A DNA stretch of 12,669 nucleotides. Origin: an uncultured Alphaproteobacteria bacterium (GTDB lineage Bacteria > Pseudomonadota > Alphaproteobacteria > RF32 > CAG-239). The notes under the pieces were generated by a model. The model had not been told where the DNA came from. It searched no databases and saw only the letters and a list, made by a program, of their open reading frames with translations. The position numbers and the translations under genes were made by a program. The stretch is from NCBI GenBank assembly GCA_910580155.1, contig CAJTWX010000050.1, positions 1 to 12,669 of the forward strand. Reading direction: 5' to 3'. This document shows, in pieces, positions 6,618 to 12,669 of this stretch (positions are counted from its first letter, which is position 1; every line of letters starts with the position of its first letter).

Positions 6618-6656
6618 ATTAACCTCTTAATGCCATTATTACATTAAGAGGTTAAT
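6618..6656 (-). terminator. Perfect 15-bp inverted repeat between the ferritin-like gene and xerC
   Basis: ATTAACCTCTTAATG (6618-6632) and CATTAAGAGGTTAAT (6642-6656) are perfectly complementary around a nine-base loop. On the minus strand the hairpin is followed by TTTT and then directly by the AGGAGG of xerC. It probably terminates the ferritin-like transcript, but the T run is short and the stem is AT-rich, so partial read-through into xerC or a role as a 5' leader structure is plausible. Confidence 0.55.
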
Positions 6657-6678
6657 AATAGGTTATAGTCTTGCTGAT

Positions 6679-7167
6679 TTAATAATATTTAAAATCCGCT
6701 TCAAAATCTTCCATTTCCTGTTCGTGTTCTAGTTCTTCTTTTAAGATTTTTCTTGAAATACGGAAAGTCTCAAAATCTTTACCCTGACACATTTCACATA
6801 TTTGCTGATAACGCGCTACAGCACAGCGTTCGGCCGTCAGATTTTGTGATACAAGTACTTTGGTATCCGGATTTGCCGGTGCTTCGTATTTGCATTGGGC
6901 TTGTTTTTTCCATTCCTCTGGGTCAAGAATCGGCGTTCCTCCTAATTGGATAATTCGGTCAATCAGCCAATCGGCGTGTTTTAATTCTTCATCGGCGTGT
7001 TCCATAAATTCGGCAGCCACTTTGGGACGCTCCATTCCTTCGGCCACTTTCGCACCGACCCAGTATTGATAATATGCCAGCCACTCTTCTGCAAAAGCAC
7101 AATTTAACAATTTTAACAATTCTTCTTTATTTTCGACTTTTGATATTCTTTGAGCCATTTCACCCAT
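6679..7167 (-). CDS. Ferritin-like diiron protein (bacterioferritin/DPS-like, DPSL type)
   Basis: Start chosen at ATG 7167, which has AAAGGAGG seven bases upstream; an in-frame start at 7227 has none and would add an unrelated 20-residue tail. The 162-residue product is a four-helix ferritin-like protein. Candidate diiron ligands are E27/E28 (FAEEWLAYYQYW), E61 and H64 (EELKHAD), E113 (TAERC) and E145 with H148 (EELEHE), a repeated ExxH pattern. Such proteins oxidise and store iron and protect DNA from peroxide in the cytoplasm. Helix C holds a cysteine-rich stretch, AERCAVARYQQICEMCQGKD (C115, C124, C127), resembling DPS-like 'thioferritins' of anaerobes such as Bacteroides fragilis (from memory). 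Divergent from rpe and upstream of xerC. The haem-binding Met of true bacterioferritin is not evident. Confidence 0.85.
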   Translation of the reverse strand: MGEMAQRISKVENKEELLKLLNCAFAEEWLAYYQYWVGAKVAEGMERPKVAAEFMEHADEELKHADWLIDRIIQLGGTPILDPEEWKKQAQCKYEAPANPDTKVLVSQNLTAERCAVARYQQICEMCQGKDFETFRISRKILKEELEHEQEMEDFEADFKYY

Positions 7168-7265
7168 AGTATCCTCCTTTTGGTAAAAAAAATTATGACT
7201 TCCGTATAGATATGATTTATCTTTCAAATATCAATACATCGGGTGTTTTTAATCTTTACTTCAAG

Positions 7266-7294
7266 TTAAACTTTTCCCCCTATACTTTTATAAA
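7266..7294 (+). promoter_or_regulatory. Possible promoter of rpe-phoB
   Basis: TTAAAC (7266-7271) and TATAAA (7289-7294) are separated by 17 bases. A competing -10, TATACT, lies at 7281-7286 and would give a more comfortable leader ahead of the AGGAG at 7304-7308. A short palindrome, AAGTTAAACTT, overlaps the -35. No pho-box-like TGTCA repeats are seen. Confidence 0.4.
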
Positions 7295-7314
7295 ACTTTT
7301 TACAGGAGATGGTT

Positions 7315-7962
7315 ATGGTTAAAATTGCCCCGAGCATTTTAGCAGCGGACAGCGCAAAGTTTGGTACTGAAGTTGCTCTTTTAGAAAAAGCCGGCGCTGA
7401 TTTAATACATTTTGACGTGATGGACGGGCATTTTGTGCCGAACATTACTTTCGGTCCCAAAATTTTAGAGGATATGAAAAAGTACACCAACCTGATGTTT
7501 GATGTCCATCTAATGGTTAATACCCCTCAGCGTTTTGTGCCGTGGTTTGCGAAAGCGGGTGCGGACATTATCACATTCCATTTAGAAGCCGTTGAAAACT
7601 GCCGAGAAATTATTGCCCTTATCCATAGTTTTGGATGTAAAGCTGGTATCAGCATTAAACCGGATACCGATGCGGCGGCGATAAAGCCTTTTTGCGACAC
7701 TATCGACTTAATATTGGTAATGTCAGTAGAACCAGGGTTCGGAGGACAGAAATTTATCGATACGACTCCTGAAAAAATAAGACAAATTAAACAGTTTACT
7801 GAAAATCGTCCGGTTTTAATAGAAGTTGACGGGGGTATAAATACAGAAACAGCAAAACATTGCCTCAAAGCAGGAGCAGATATTCTTGTTGCCGGAACAG
7901 CTGTTTTTGCCGGTGGCAATTACCGCGAAAATATACTTGCACTAAAAGGAGAAAAAATATGA
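7315..7962 (+). CDS. rpe: Ribulose-phosphate 3-epimerase
   Basis: 215 residues from ATG 7315. This start is preferred because AGGAG (7304-7308) lies six bases upstream; the in-frame ATG at 7309 abuts that site with no spacing. Rpe interconverts ribulose 5-phosphate and xylulose 5-phosphate in the cytoplasmic pentose phosphate pathway. The TIM-barrel signature motifs are intact: KIAPSILAAD (S7), HFDVMDGHFVPN with metal ligands H32 and D34, FDVHLMV with H65, MSVEPGFGGQKF (136-147), and VDGGIN with D172. D34 and D172 form the acid-base pair. The stop TGA overlaps the phoB start as ATGA, so the two should be translationally coupled, an uncommon pairing. Confidence 0.97.
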   Translation: MVKIAPSILAADSAKFGTEVALLEKAGADLIHFDVMDGHFVPNITFGPKILEDMKKYTNLMFDVHLMVNTPQRFVPWFAKAGADIITFHLEAVENCREIIALIHSFGCKAGISIKPDTDAAAIKPFCDTIDLILVMSVEPGFGGQKFIDTTPEKIRQIKQFTENRPVLIEVDGGINTETAKHCLKAGADILVAGTAVFAGGNYRENILALKGEKI

Positions 7963-8690
7963 GTTTGGTGATGGTGATTGAAGACGAAGAAGCTATTTCT
8001 CTTTTATTAAGCTATAACCTTGAAAAAGAAGGGTTTGAAGTGGCAACCGTTTCCAATGGAATGAATGCGGTAAGTGAAGTCGAGCGCCTTATGCCTTCGG
8101 TTATCCTTTTGGACTGGATGCTGCCGGAAATTTCCGGTGTGGAGATATGCAAGCTTATCCGGTCCAAACCTGATATTAAAAATATTCCGATTATTATGCT
8201 GACCGCTAAAAGCCAAGAAGAAGACAAAATTAAAGGCTTAGGCGCCGGTGCGGATGACTATGTGACCAAACCGTTTTCCATTCCTGAACTGATGGCACGT
8301 GTCAAAACCAATTTGCGACGTGCTCCGCTGTTTGAGGAAAAAGAGAAAATCTTAACTTTTAAAGACATAACGCTTGATTTGGTGGAACGTAAAGTCAAAC
8401 GTGGCGAAAATTATCTGCATTTAAGCCCGACGGAGTTTCGCCTTTTGCGTATGCTTATCAAAGAACCAGGAAAAGTTTTTTCCCGCGAAGTACTTTTGAA
8501 ATCTGTCTGGGGGGAGAATATTTACGTCGAATCAAGAACTGTTGATGTACATATCCGGCGTTTAAGAAAATCTCTTAACAAATATGGTCCGGACTATATC
8601 CGCACAGTACGCGCAAACGGTTATGCCATTGACGAGCATATACAAAACAGTGACACGGTTTCTGACACTGAAGAAAATGATGAGGACTAA
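7959..8690 (+). CDS. phoB: Phosphate-regulon-type response regulator PhoB (OmpR/PhoB family)
   Basis: 243 residues. The receiver domain (about 3-118) has the acidic pocket (IEDEE, 7-11), phosphoacceptor D52 in LLDWMLPEISG, T82 and K104 (DDYVTKPFS). The winged-helix DNA-binding domain (about 130-225) carries HLSPTEFRLLRMLIKEPGKV and VDVHIRRLRKSL with RTVRANGYAI. Both halves resemble PhoB closely, especially DWMLPE-x-SG and the SPTEFRLL segment. PhoB activates phosphate-starvation genes when phosphorylated by PhoR. A Ser/Glu/Asp-rich tail of about 18 residues extends beyond the usual end. It overlaps rpe by ATGA with an AAAGGAG site in the end of rpe. No phoR, phoU or pst genes are nearby, so the partner kinase is encoded elsewhere. 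The stop abuts the facing recR stop with no gap. Confidence 0.88.
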   Translation: MSLVMVIEDEEAISLLLSYNLEKEGFEVATVSNGMNAVSEVERLMPSVILLDWMLPEISGVEICKLIRSKPDIKNIPIIMLTAKSQEEDKIKGLGAGADDYVTKPFSIPELMARVKTNLRRAPLFEEKEKILTFKDITLDLVERKVKRGENYLHLSPTEFRLLRMLIKEPGKVFSREVLLKSVWGENIYVESRTVDVHIRRLRKSLNKYGPDYIRTVRANGYAIDEHIQNSDTVSDTEENDED

Positions 8691-9284
8691 CTAAAGCTTT
8701 TTGCGCATATCCAGTGCCAATTTGATTGTACCGTCATCCATATAGTCCAGCTCTCCGCCAACCGGAATGCCTTGGGCAAGGGTTGACACTTGAATGTTTT
8801 TATCTTTCAGCAGTGAAGAAATATAATGCATTGTTATCTGTCCGTCAACAGTGGCCGGTAAGGCTAAAATAATTTCAGTTATCTGCTCGTCATCAATCCG
8901 CCGCAAGAGTTTATCTATATTTAAATCGTCCGGCGTTACGCCTTCTATTGCGGAGAGAACACCTCCTAAAATGTGGTAGCGCCCCTTATAAAGCCCTCCG
9001 CGCTCTAACGCCCACAAATCGCTGATATCCTGAACCACACAGAGTAACCCATTCTCACGCGTAGTTGAGCTGCAGACAGAGCAAGGGTCTTCTGTGTCAT
9101 AATTACCACACACACTACATACTTTTATATGTTGTTCTGCATCGTTTAATGCTTGGATTAGCTGTGGAATGAGGGTTTCTCGTTTCTTAATCAAATGCAG
9201 CACAATACGCCGTGCAGAACGTGTGCCTAAAGAGGGAAGCTTTGCGATTATTTTAATCAGCTGTTCTATATATTCGCCGGACAT
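8691..9284 (-). CDS. recR: Recombination mediator RecR
   Basis: 197 residues, full length. RecR with RecO loads RecA at gaps in the RecFOR repair pathway. Visible parts in order: helix-hairpin-helix LPSLGTRSARRIVLHL (16-31), a four-cysteine zinc finger (C56, C59, C68, C71), then a Toprim domain starting with LLCVVQDISDLWALE (80-94), and a C-terminal LAQGIPVGGELDYMDDGTI segment. The Toprim stretch often written NPTVEGEAT is PATVDGQIT here, a form I recall from alphaproteobacterial RecR. It is the last gene of the SRP RNA-dnaX-ybaB-recR cluster and starts 8 bases after the ybaB stop with the weak site AGAGAG. It meets phoB tail to tail with zero spacing. Confidence 0.97.
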   Translation of the reverse strand: MSGEYIEQLIKIIAKLPSLGTRSARRIVLHLIKKRETLIPQLIQALNDAEQHIKVCSVCGNYDTEDPCSVCSSTTRENGLLCVVQDISDLWALERGGLYKGRYHILGGVLSAIEGVTPDDLNIDKLLRRIDDEQITEIILALPATVDGQITMHYISSLLKDKNIQVSTLAQGIPVGGELDYMDDGTIKLALDMRKKL

Positions 9285-9292
9285 TTTGCTCT

Positions 9293-9613
9293 CTAAAACG
9301 GAAGTTTCAAACCGCCCAGATTAACACCGCCGGTTGCAGCTTTCATCCCTTCTTCTGCTAATGCCTCCACTTTTTGGTGGGCGTCATTATATGCAACCAA
9401 CAGCAAATCTTCGAGCATTTCAACATCATCTGCCGACACAAGAGATTTATCAATGGAGATTTTTTTCATCTCGGACTTCCCGTTTAAAACAATTTTCAGC
9501 GCTCCGTTTGCTGCTGTGCCCTCAACTTCTGTTTCGGCAAGCTTTTCCTGCGCTTCCTGCATTTTTTTTTGCATAGCCTGCGCTTGTTTCATCAGTCCTT
9601 GTATATTCAACAT
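9293..9613 (-). CDS. ybaB: YbaB/EbfC family nucleoid-associated protein
   Basis: 106 residues, typical family length. YbaB/EbfC proteins form dimers that bind DNA and are almost always encoded between dnaX and recR, as here. The N-terminal half is a Gln/Lys/Glu-rich coiled coil (MLNIQGLMKQAQAMQKKMQE), followed by an alternating strand region (ALKIVLNGKSEMKKISIDKSL) and a C-terminal helix ending in a Gly-rich tail (ATGGVNLGGLKLPF). It begins 4 bases after the dnaX stop, with GAGG embedded in the end of dnaX, indicating coupled translation. Confidence 0.96.
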   Translation of the reverse strand: MLNIQGLMKQAQAMQKKMQEAQEKLAETEVEGTAANGALKIVLNGKSEMKKISIDKSLVSADDVEMLEDLLLVAYNDAHQKVEALAEEGMKAATGGVNLGGLKLPF

Positions 9614-9617
9614 ATCT

Positions 9618-11324
9618 TTATTCCTCTTCTTCTATATCGGTTATTGAAAGAATCTCTGAAGCCATTTCCGGTTCTTCTTCCGCTAAAGTTTCAAGATTTT
9701 TGCGGATGACCGTTTCTATTTTCGCCCCTTTAAACTCTTCCAGAATCTTTTTTACCAGCGGGTATTCTGCCACATTTTTTTTAGTTGCTTCAACTACTGA
9801 TTTTTCTTTATCCGCAATTGTTTCGCCTAACGGACCGCGTACAACATCAATTTCCCACTTTTTGCCGGTAACGTCCGTTAAAAGCTTGTGCAGATTCATA
9901 ATAAAATCCTGATGCACATTCGCACTGATATTCATTGCTATCCTGCCGTTTTCAAAAGAACTGATACTGACATCATTTTTGACGGAGTATTCCAACAATG
10001 CTTTTTTGGTTTGTTCCAGATAAGCCAACAGATCTTCTATTTGGTTAAAAGTTAAATATTCTTGCGAAACCGGCGTTTCAACTAGATTATTTTTTTTTTC
10101 AATCACCGCAGGGGGTTGCTGGGCTTGCGAGGTTATGACGGCATTTAAATTAGAGTTTTTTTTTACGTCATTCAAAATTTCATATGGTGTTGGCAAGGAT
10201 GCTGAATATGCCACACGGAGCAAAATCATTTCCAGCGCCTCTACTGCCGAAGGTGCCAGGTTCAGTTCTGTTATCCCTTTTATCAGCATTTGCCAGATTT
10301 TGGAAAGCACAGCTAACGAGCAACTTGCACTTAAATTTGTAAATGTTTGTTTTTCAATTTCACTTAAACTTGTGGAATTTAACAGCGCGGGAACAATTTT
10401 TATTTTTGCCATATCGTGCGTGATGTTGATTAAATCCTGCAGCACAATCATTGGCGTTGCACCGTTGACATATTGCTCGGAAACAGAGTTTAATACTGTT
10501 TCCATATCGCCTTTTACCAAATTTTCAAATAACGCAAGCGTTTGGCTTCGGTCTGCTAGCCCCAACATTTTTTTAACTATGCTGGTTTTAATATCTGCAT
10601 TACTTAAAACGATGGACTGATCAAGTAAAGACAAACCATCACGCGCTGAACCGTCTGCTGCTTTGGCGATTATATCAAGTGCTTCGGCTTCTGCCGGAAT
10701 ATTCTCGTTTTGCAAAATTTTCGTAAACAGCTGCGTTAAAGTTTCAACCGACAAACGCTGCAAATCAAACCGTTGGCATCGGGAAAGAATTGTTACGGGA
10801 ACTTTGCGTATCTCTGTTGTCGCGAAAATAAACTTAACGTGCGCGGGCGGCTCTTCTAATGTTTTTAAAAGCGCATTAAAAGCCCCTTTGGAAAGCATAT
10901 GGACTTCATCGATGATATAAATCTTATATCGCGCATTAGTCGGTGCATAACGGGCACTGTCTAAAAGTTCGCGAACATCATCTACGCCGGTATGCGAGGC
11001 AGCATCAAGCTCCATTACGTCCATATGTCTGCCGGCGGCAATTGCCTTGCAATTATCACAGACACCGCACGGATGAATTGTCGGCCCGCCTGTGCCATCT
11101 TCCCCTATGCAGTTAAGCGCACGGGCGATTAAACGGGCAGTCGTCGTTTTGCCGACTCCGCGGATTCCGGTTAAGATATATGCGTGATGCAAACGGTTAT
11201 TTTGAATGGCGTTGGTTAATGTTTGCACTAAAGCATCCTGCCCCAGCAAATCTTCAAAATTCTGCGGGCGATATTTGCGTGCCAATACAACATATTGATT
11301 TTCGTTTGTCGTTTCTTCTGCCAT
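9618..11324 (-). CDS. dnaX: DNA polymerase III subunits tau and (probably) gamma
   Basis: 568 residues from ATG 11324; a TTG nine bases upstream is in frame but less likely. DnaX is the ATPase of the clamp loader that opens the beta clamp and couples the replicase. The AAA+ domain shows Walker A GIRGVGKTTTA (53-63), zinc cysteines C72, C86, C89 and C92, Walker B YIIDEVHML (136-144), sensor 1 ATTE (168-171) and the SRC arginine finger (181-183). Domain III ends near SAVEALEMILLRVAYSASLP, about residue 380. A polar linker and the tau-specific C-terminal region follow. Two poly-A tracts in the linker (codons 387-390 and 409-412) could produce a gamma-like form of about 391-413 residues. The gene follows the SRP RNA with no terminator and heads a coupled unit with ybaB and recR. 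Confidence 0.97.
   Translation of the reverse strand: MAEETTNENQYVVLARKYRPQNFEDLLGQDALVQTLTNAIQNNRLHHAYILTGIRGVGKTTTARLIARALNCIGEDGTGGPTIHPCGVCDNCKAIAAGRHMDVMELDAASHTGVDDVRELLDSARYAPTNARYKIYIIDEVHMLSKGAFNALLKTLEEPPAHVKFIFATTEIRKVPVTILSRCQRFDLQRLSVETLTQLFTKILQNENIPAEAEALDIIAKAADGSARDGLSLLDQSIVLSNADIKTSIVKKMLGLADRSQTLALFENLVKGDMETVLNSVSEQYVNGATPMIVLQDLINITHDMAKIKIVPALLNSTSLSEIEKQTFTNLSASCSLAVLSKIWQMLIKGITELNLAPSAVEALEMILLRVAYSASLPTPYEILNDVKKNSNLNAVITSQAQQPPAVIEKKNNLVETPVSQEYLTFNQIEDLLAYLEQTKKALLEYSVKNDVSISSFENGRIAMNISANVHQDFIMNLHKLLTDVTGKKWEIDVVRGPLGETIADKEKSVVEATKKNVAEYPLVKKILEEFKGAKIETVIRKNLETLAEEEPEMASEILSITDIEEEE
10090..10099 (-). other. A10 slippage tract in dnaX linker
   Basis: Ten consecutive A on the coding strand span codons 409-412 (GAA AAA AAA AAT). 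Gaining one A gives GAA AAA AAA AAA TAA; losing one gives GAA AAA AAA ATA ATC TAG. Either slip therefore stops at once, yielding a product of about 412-413 residues without the tau-specific region. Confidence 0.55.
10156..10164 (-). other. A9 slippage tract in dnaX just after domain III
   Basis: Nine consecutive A on the coding strand span codons 387-390 (GTA AAA AAA AAC) and include an in-phase A AAA AAC heptamer. One added A, or a -1 ribosomal shift, reads into CTC TAA; one lost A reads ACT CTA ATT TAA. Both end the protein at about residue 391-392, right at the end of the clamp-loader domains. Confidence 0.6.
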
Positions 11325-11341
11325 TCTTTTCAACTTTTGAG

Positions 11342-11430
11342 GCGAAGGGGAGCAGACCTTGTTTTAGCTGTTACGGCTGCTTTCTTCCGAACCTGACCGG
11401 ATTGGCAGCAAAACAACCCTGCACCCTTCA
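11342..11430 (-). ncRNA. ffs: Small bacterial signal recognition particle RNA (4.5S RNA)
   Basis: On the minus strand the universally conserved SRP domain IV is present: CCGGTCAGGTTCGGAAG and then AAAGCAGCC, with a GGAA tetraloop. Compared with Escherichia coli 4.5S RNA, two stem pairs have changed in a compensating way (UUC-GGAA-GAA instead of UCC-GGAA-GGA). The ends pair as expected for the long hairpin: GAAGGG with CCCTTC, TGCAG with CTGC, and GTTGTTTTGCTG with CAGCTAAAACAA. The RNA binds Ffh and guides membrane-protein ribosomes to the translocon. The exact ends are uncertain by a few bases. It lies directly before dnaX, a position seen in many bacteria, and no terminator separates them. 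Confidence 0.93.
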
Positions 11431-11446
11431 TTTCTTAACATAGGTT

Positions 11447-11476
11447 TATATATGCGCAAATCTTATAAATTTGCAA
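11447..11476 (-). promoter_or_regulatory. Possible promoter of the SRP RNA-dnaX-ybaB-recR unit
   Basis: On the minus strand, TTGCAA (11471-11476) and TATATA (11447-11452) are 18 bases apart. Transcription would begin near 11438-11440, a few bases before the RNA's first paired base. A second possible -10, TATGTT, lies closer at 11436-11441 without a -35. A small inverted repeat GCAAAT...ATTTGC overlaps the region. Confidence 0.35.
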
Positions 11477-11497
11477 GTTTAAAAATAACTATCAACA

Positions 11498-12669
11498 CTA
11501 ATTATTGTATAACCAACTGATAACTTCCGAACTGTTTTTGCTGTAAATTTTCGGCAGTTGTTCATACGGAATATATCTGATATCCATTTCGTTTTCAACA
11601 TAGTTTTCATTTTTGCGGTTGGCGGAAGATACTACTTTCGGCCCGTCTTTGGTTACTTCCAGCACATCAAGGCTATGGTAACTTTGTCCCGTCGGGAGGA
11701 TTTTGAAATAGCCGTTTACACCATTGAAACCATTTTTGTTGGTGATGCAGACATCCAGACCATTTTGGCATTTAGATGACAGAACAGATGCCAGCAAGAC
11801 ACTGTCATAGGCAAACGAATATACGGTTTTGGGTTGTTCACCGAATGTATTTTTGTATTTTTCCGTAAAGTAGCTGCCGTATTTTTTAGAGACCATCGGG
11901 TATACACTGTGATACAACATTGTTTCTTTACTTAAATTCGTATTATCCCACGCAGCCGTTCCCAAAAACAGAACATCGGGGTATAATATATCATTATACG
12001 CAAACATTGATGCCATAGACTTTAACCGATTACCTCCGTCTGCTATTAAGACTGTATCAAAATCCACCGATGATGAAAGCTCCTTGACTATTGAAGAGAA
12101 ATCTACACTTTCGGGATTATAAAACCCCACCTGAGTAACCCTTGCATTATAATTTAACGCAGACATCATTGCTGATTTTAAGATATTCAACCCGCTGTTA
12201 TTATCAGGCAACAATAAAGCCAAACGCGTTTTTCCTTTAGCAGTCGCATAAGATACAATGCGGTCAATTTGTTCGCCGTTTAATAAACCTATGCTGTATA
12301 CCCCTTTTTGCAAAACCTGTGGCGACGTTGTAAAAGAGATAACCGGAATATCATCTGACAAAGCGACTCGGGAAGTATTTTTAACCTCATCGCTCATCAA
12401 AGGCCCTAAAATTAACTGCGCTCCGCCGGCAATTGCTTTTTCCGCAGCTTGCTTCGCTCCAATTCCGGTGCTTTTGGTATCATAAAACTTCAAAACCACT
12501 TTATTATTTTTCAAATCATCCTGCGCCAAGAACATAGCGTTCTGCATTCCCTGCCCGATGTTTGCCGCCTTACCACTCAGAGGCAGTAAAACGCCGACAT
12601 TCAGTGCATTTTCTGTTCTTAAGCTTTCATCCAGCACATCATAATCAACAATTTCATATTTTTGGTCAG
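11498..12669 (-). CDS. Penicillin-binding protein activator (LpoA-like) / type 1 periplasmic binding protein, 5' end missing
   Basis: The frame is open to the window edge; the GTG at 12637 is internal, since residues DQKYEIVDYDVLDESLRTENA run upstream of and through it without a stop. About 389 residues are visible. The fold is a class 1 periplasmic-binding protein: NVGVLLPLSGKAANIGQGMQ near the start, KFYDTKSTGIGAKQAAEKAI, GAQLILGPLMSDEV, PVISFTTSP and the second-lobe strand ALLLPDNNSGLNILKSAM. In alphaproteobacteria, proteins with this sequence style are annotated as penicillin-binding protein activators related to the C-terminal domain of LpoA, which stimulates PBP1A at the outer membrane. 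A branched-chain amino acid or amide-binding protein is the alternative; the missing N-terminus would show whether it carries a lipobox. No terminator is obvious after its stop, so it may read into the SRP RNA unit. Confidence 0.8.
   Translation of the reverse strand, partial: DQKYEIVDYDVLDESLRTENALNVGVLLPLSGKAANIGQGMQNAMFLAQDDLKNNKVVLKFYDTKSTGIGAKQAAEKAIAGGAQLILGPLMSDEVKNTSRVALSDDIPVISFTTSPQVLQKGVYSIGLLNGEQIDRIVSYATAKGKTRLALLLPDNNSGLNILKSAMMSALNYNARVTQVGFYNPESVDFSSIVKELSSSVDFDTVLIADGGNRLKSMASMFAYNDILYPDVLFLGTAAWDNTNLSKETMLYHSVYPMVSKKYGSYFTEKYKNTFGEQPKTVYSFAYDSVLLASVLSSKCQNGLDVCITNKNGFNGVNGYFKILPTGQSYHSLDVLEVTKDGPKVVSSANRKNENYVENEMDIRYIPYEQLPKIYSKNSSEVISWLYNN

Noticed and set aside
6618..6656. 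Inverted repeat next to xerC as a dif recombination site
   Set aside because: dif sites have two 11-bp arms with a central 6-8 bp; here the arms are 15 bp with 9 bp between them and do not resemble Xer-binding arms. A hairpin in the RNA is more likely.
7168..7227. Longer start for the ferritin-like gene
   Set aside because: The added 20 residues are unlike ferritin N-termini, and the strong AAAGGAGG lies inside this stretch, just before ATG 7167.
7527..7919. 130-codon open frame on the minus strand across rpe
   Set aside because: Antisense shadow of rpe; no initiation signal and no recognisable motifs.
9562..9570. A9 tract near the start of ybaB as a further programmed slippage site
   Set aside because: The alternative frames stay open for many codons, the tract lies in the N-terminal coiled coil, and no truncated YbaB form is known. 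It looks like ordinary Lys/Gln codon use in AT-rich DNA and shows that A9 alone is not strong evidence.
10003..10009. AAAAAAG in dnaX as the E. coli-type -1 frameshift heptamer
   Set aside because: The six A plus G are read as AAA AAA G, so the phase does not match A AAA AAG.
1..12669. Mobile element, defence system, CRISPR array or tRNA gene
   Set aside because: No transposase, phage, toxin-antitoxin, nuclease-helicase or regularly spaced repeat signals were seen; the only recombinase is a housekeeping XerC.

Overview
The window reads as chromosomal core DNA of a low-GC, Gram-negative alphaproteobacterium, possibly one of the poorly cultured host- or gut-associated lineages; the species-level placement is a guess. 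Support for Alphaproteobacteria: a SPOR-domain protein, a NagZ-like hydrolase and a TatA-like protein in that order, a RecR Toprim segment reading ATVDGQIT, and a PhoB and XerC that look alphaproteobacterial from memory of those families. I found no prophage, insertion sequence, CRISPR array, defence island or tRNA gene. Nearly every base is coding or short regulatory sequence.

Layout. 1-333: 3' end of an unrecognised exported or membrane-anchored protein, ending in a bidirectional terminator shared with the facing operon. 360-2591 (minus): an envelope operon of a SPOR-domain membrane protein (split by a -1 frameshift), a NagZ-type beta-hexosaminidase and a TatA-like protein. 2592-2707: divergent intergenic region with an imperfect 12-bp inverted repeat over a promoter. 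2708-4533 (plus): exonuclease III and an S41 protease lacking a PDZ domain, coupled at the stop codon. 4542-4842: a strong promoter, ribosomal protein L33 and its terminator. 4859-5704: a lipoprotein of unknown function. 5701-6603 (minus): the XerC recombinase. 6679-7167 (minus): a ferritin-like (DPS-like) protein. 7315-8690 (plus): ribulose-phosphate epimerase overlapping the response regulator PhoB. 8691-11430 (minus): signal recognition particle RNA, dnaX, ybaB and recR, an old and widely conserved cluster. 11498-12669 (minus): a penicillin-binding-protein activator-like periplasmic protein that runs off the window edge.

Functionally the window mixes envelope and peptidoglycan work (SPOR, NagZ, the LpoA-like protein, S41 protease, lipoprotein, TatA), DNA replication and repair (DnaX, RecR, YbaB, XthA, XerC) and general housekeeping (L33, Rpe, SRP RNA, PhoB, ferritin).

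The most interesting signals are non-canonical decoding signatures. The dnaX linker carries an A9 and an A10 tract, and at both tracts either alternative frame stops within a few codons, as expected for production of a short gamma-like clamp-loader subunit. The SPOR gene is interrupted exactly at an in-phase C CCA AAC heptamer. I did not find a convincing new multi-gene system.
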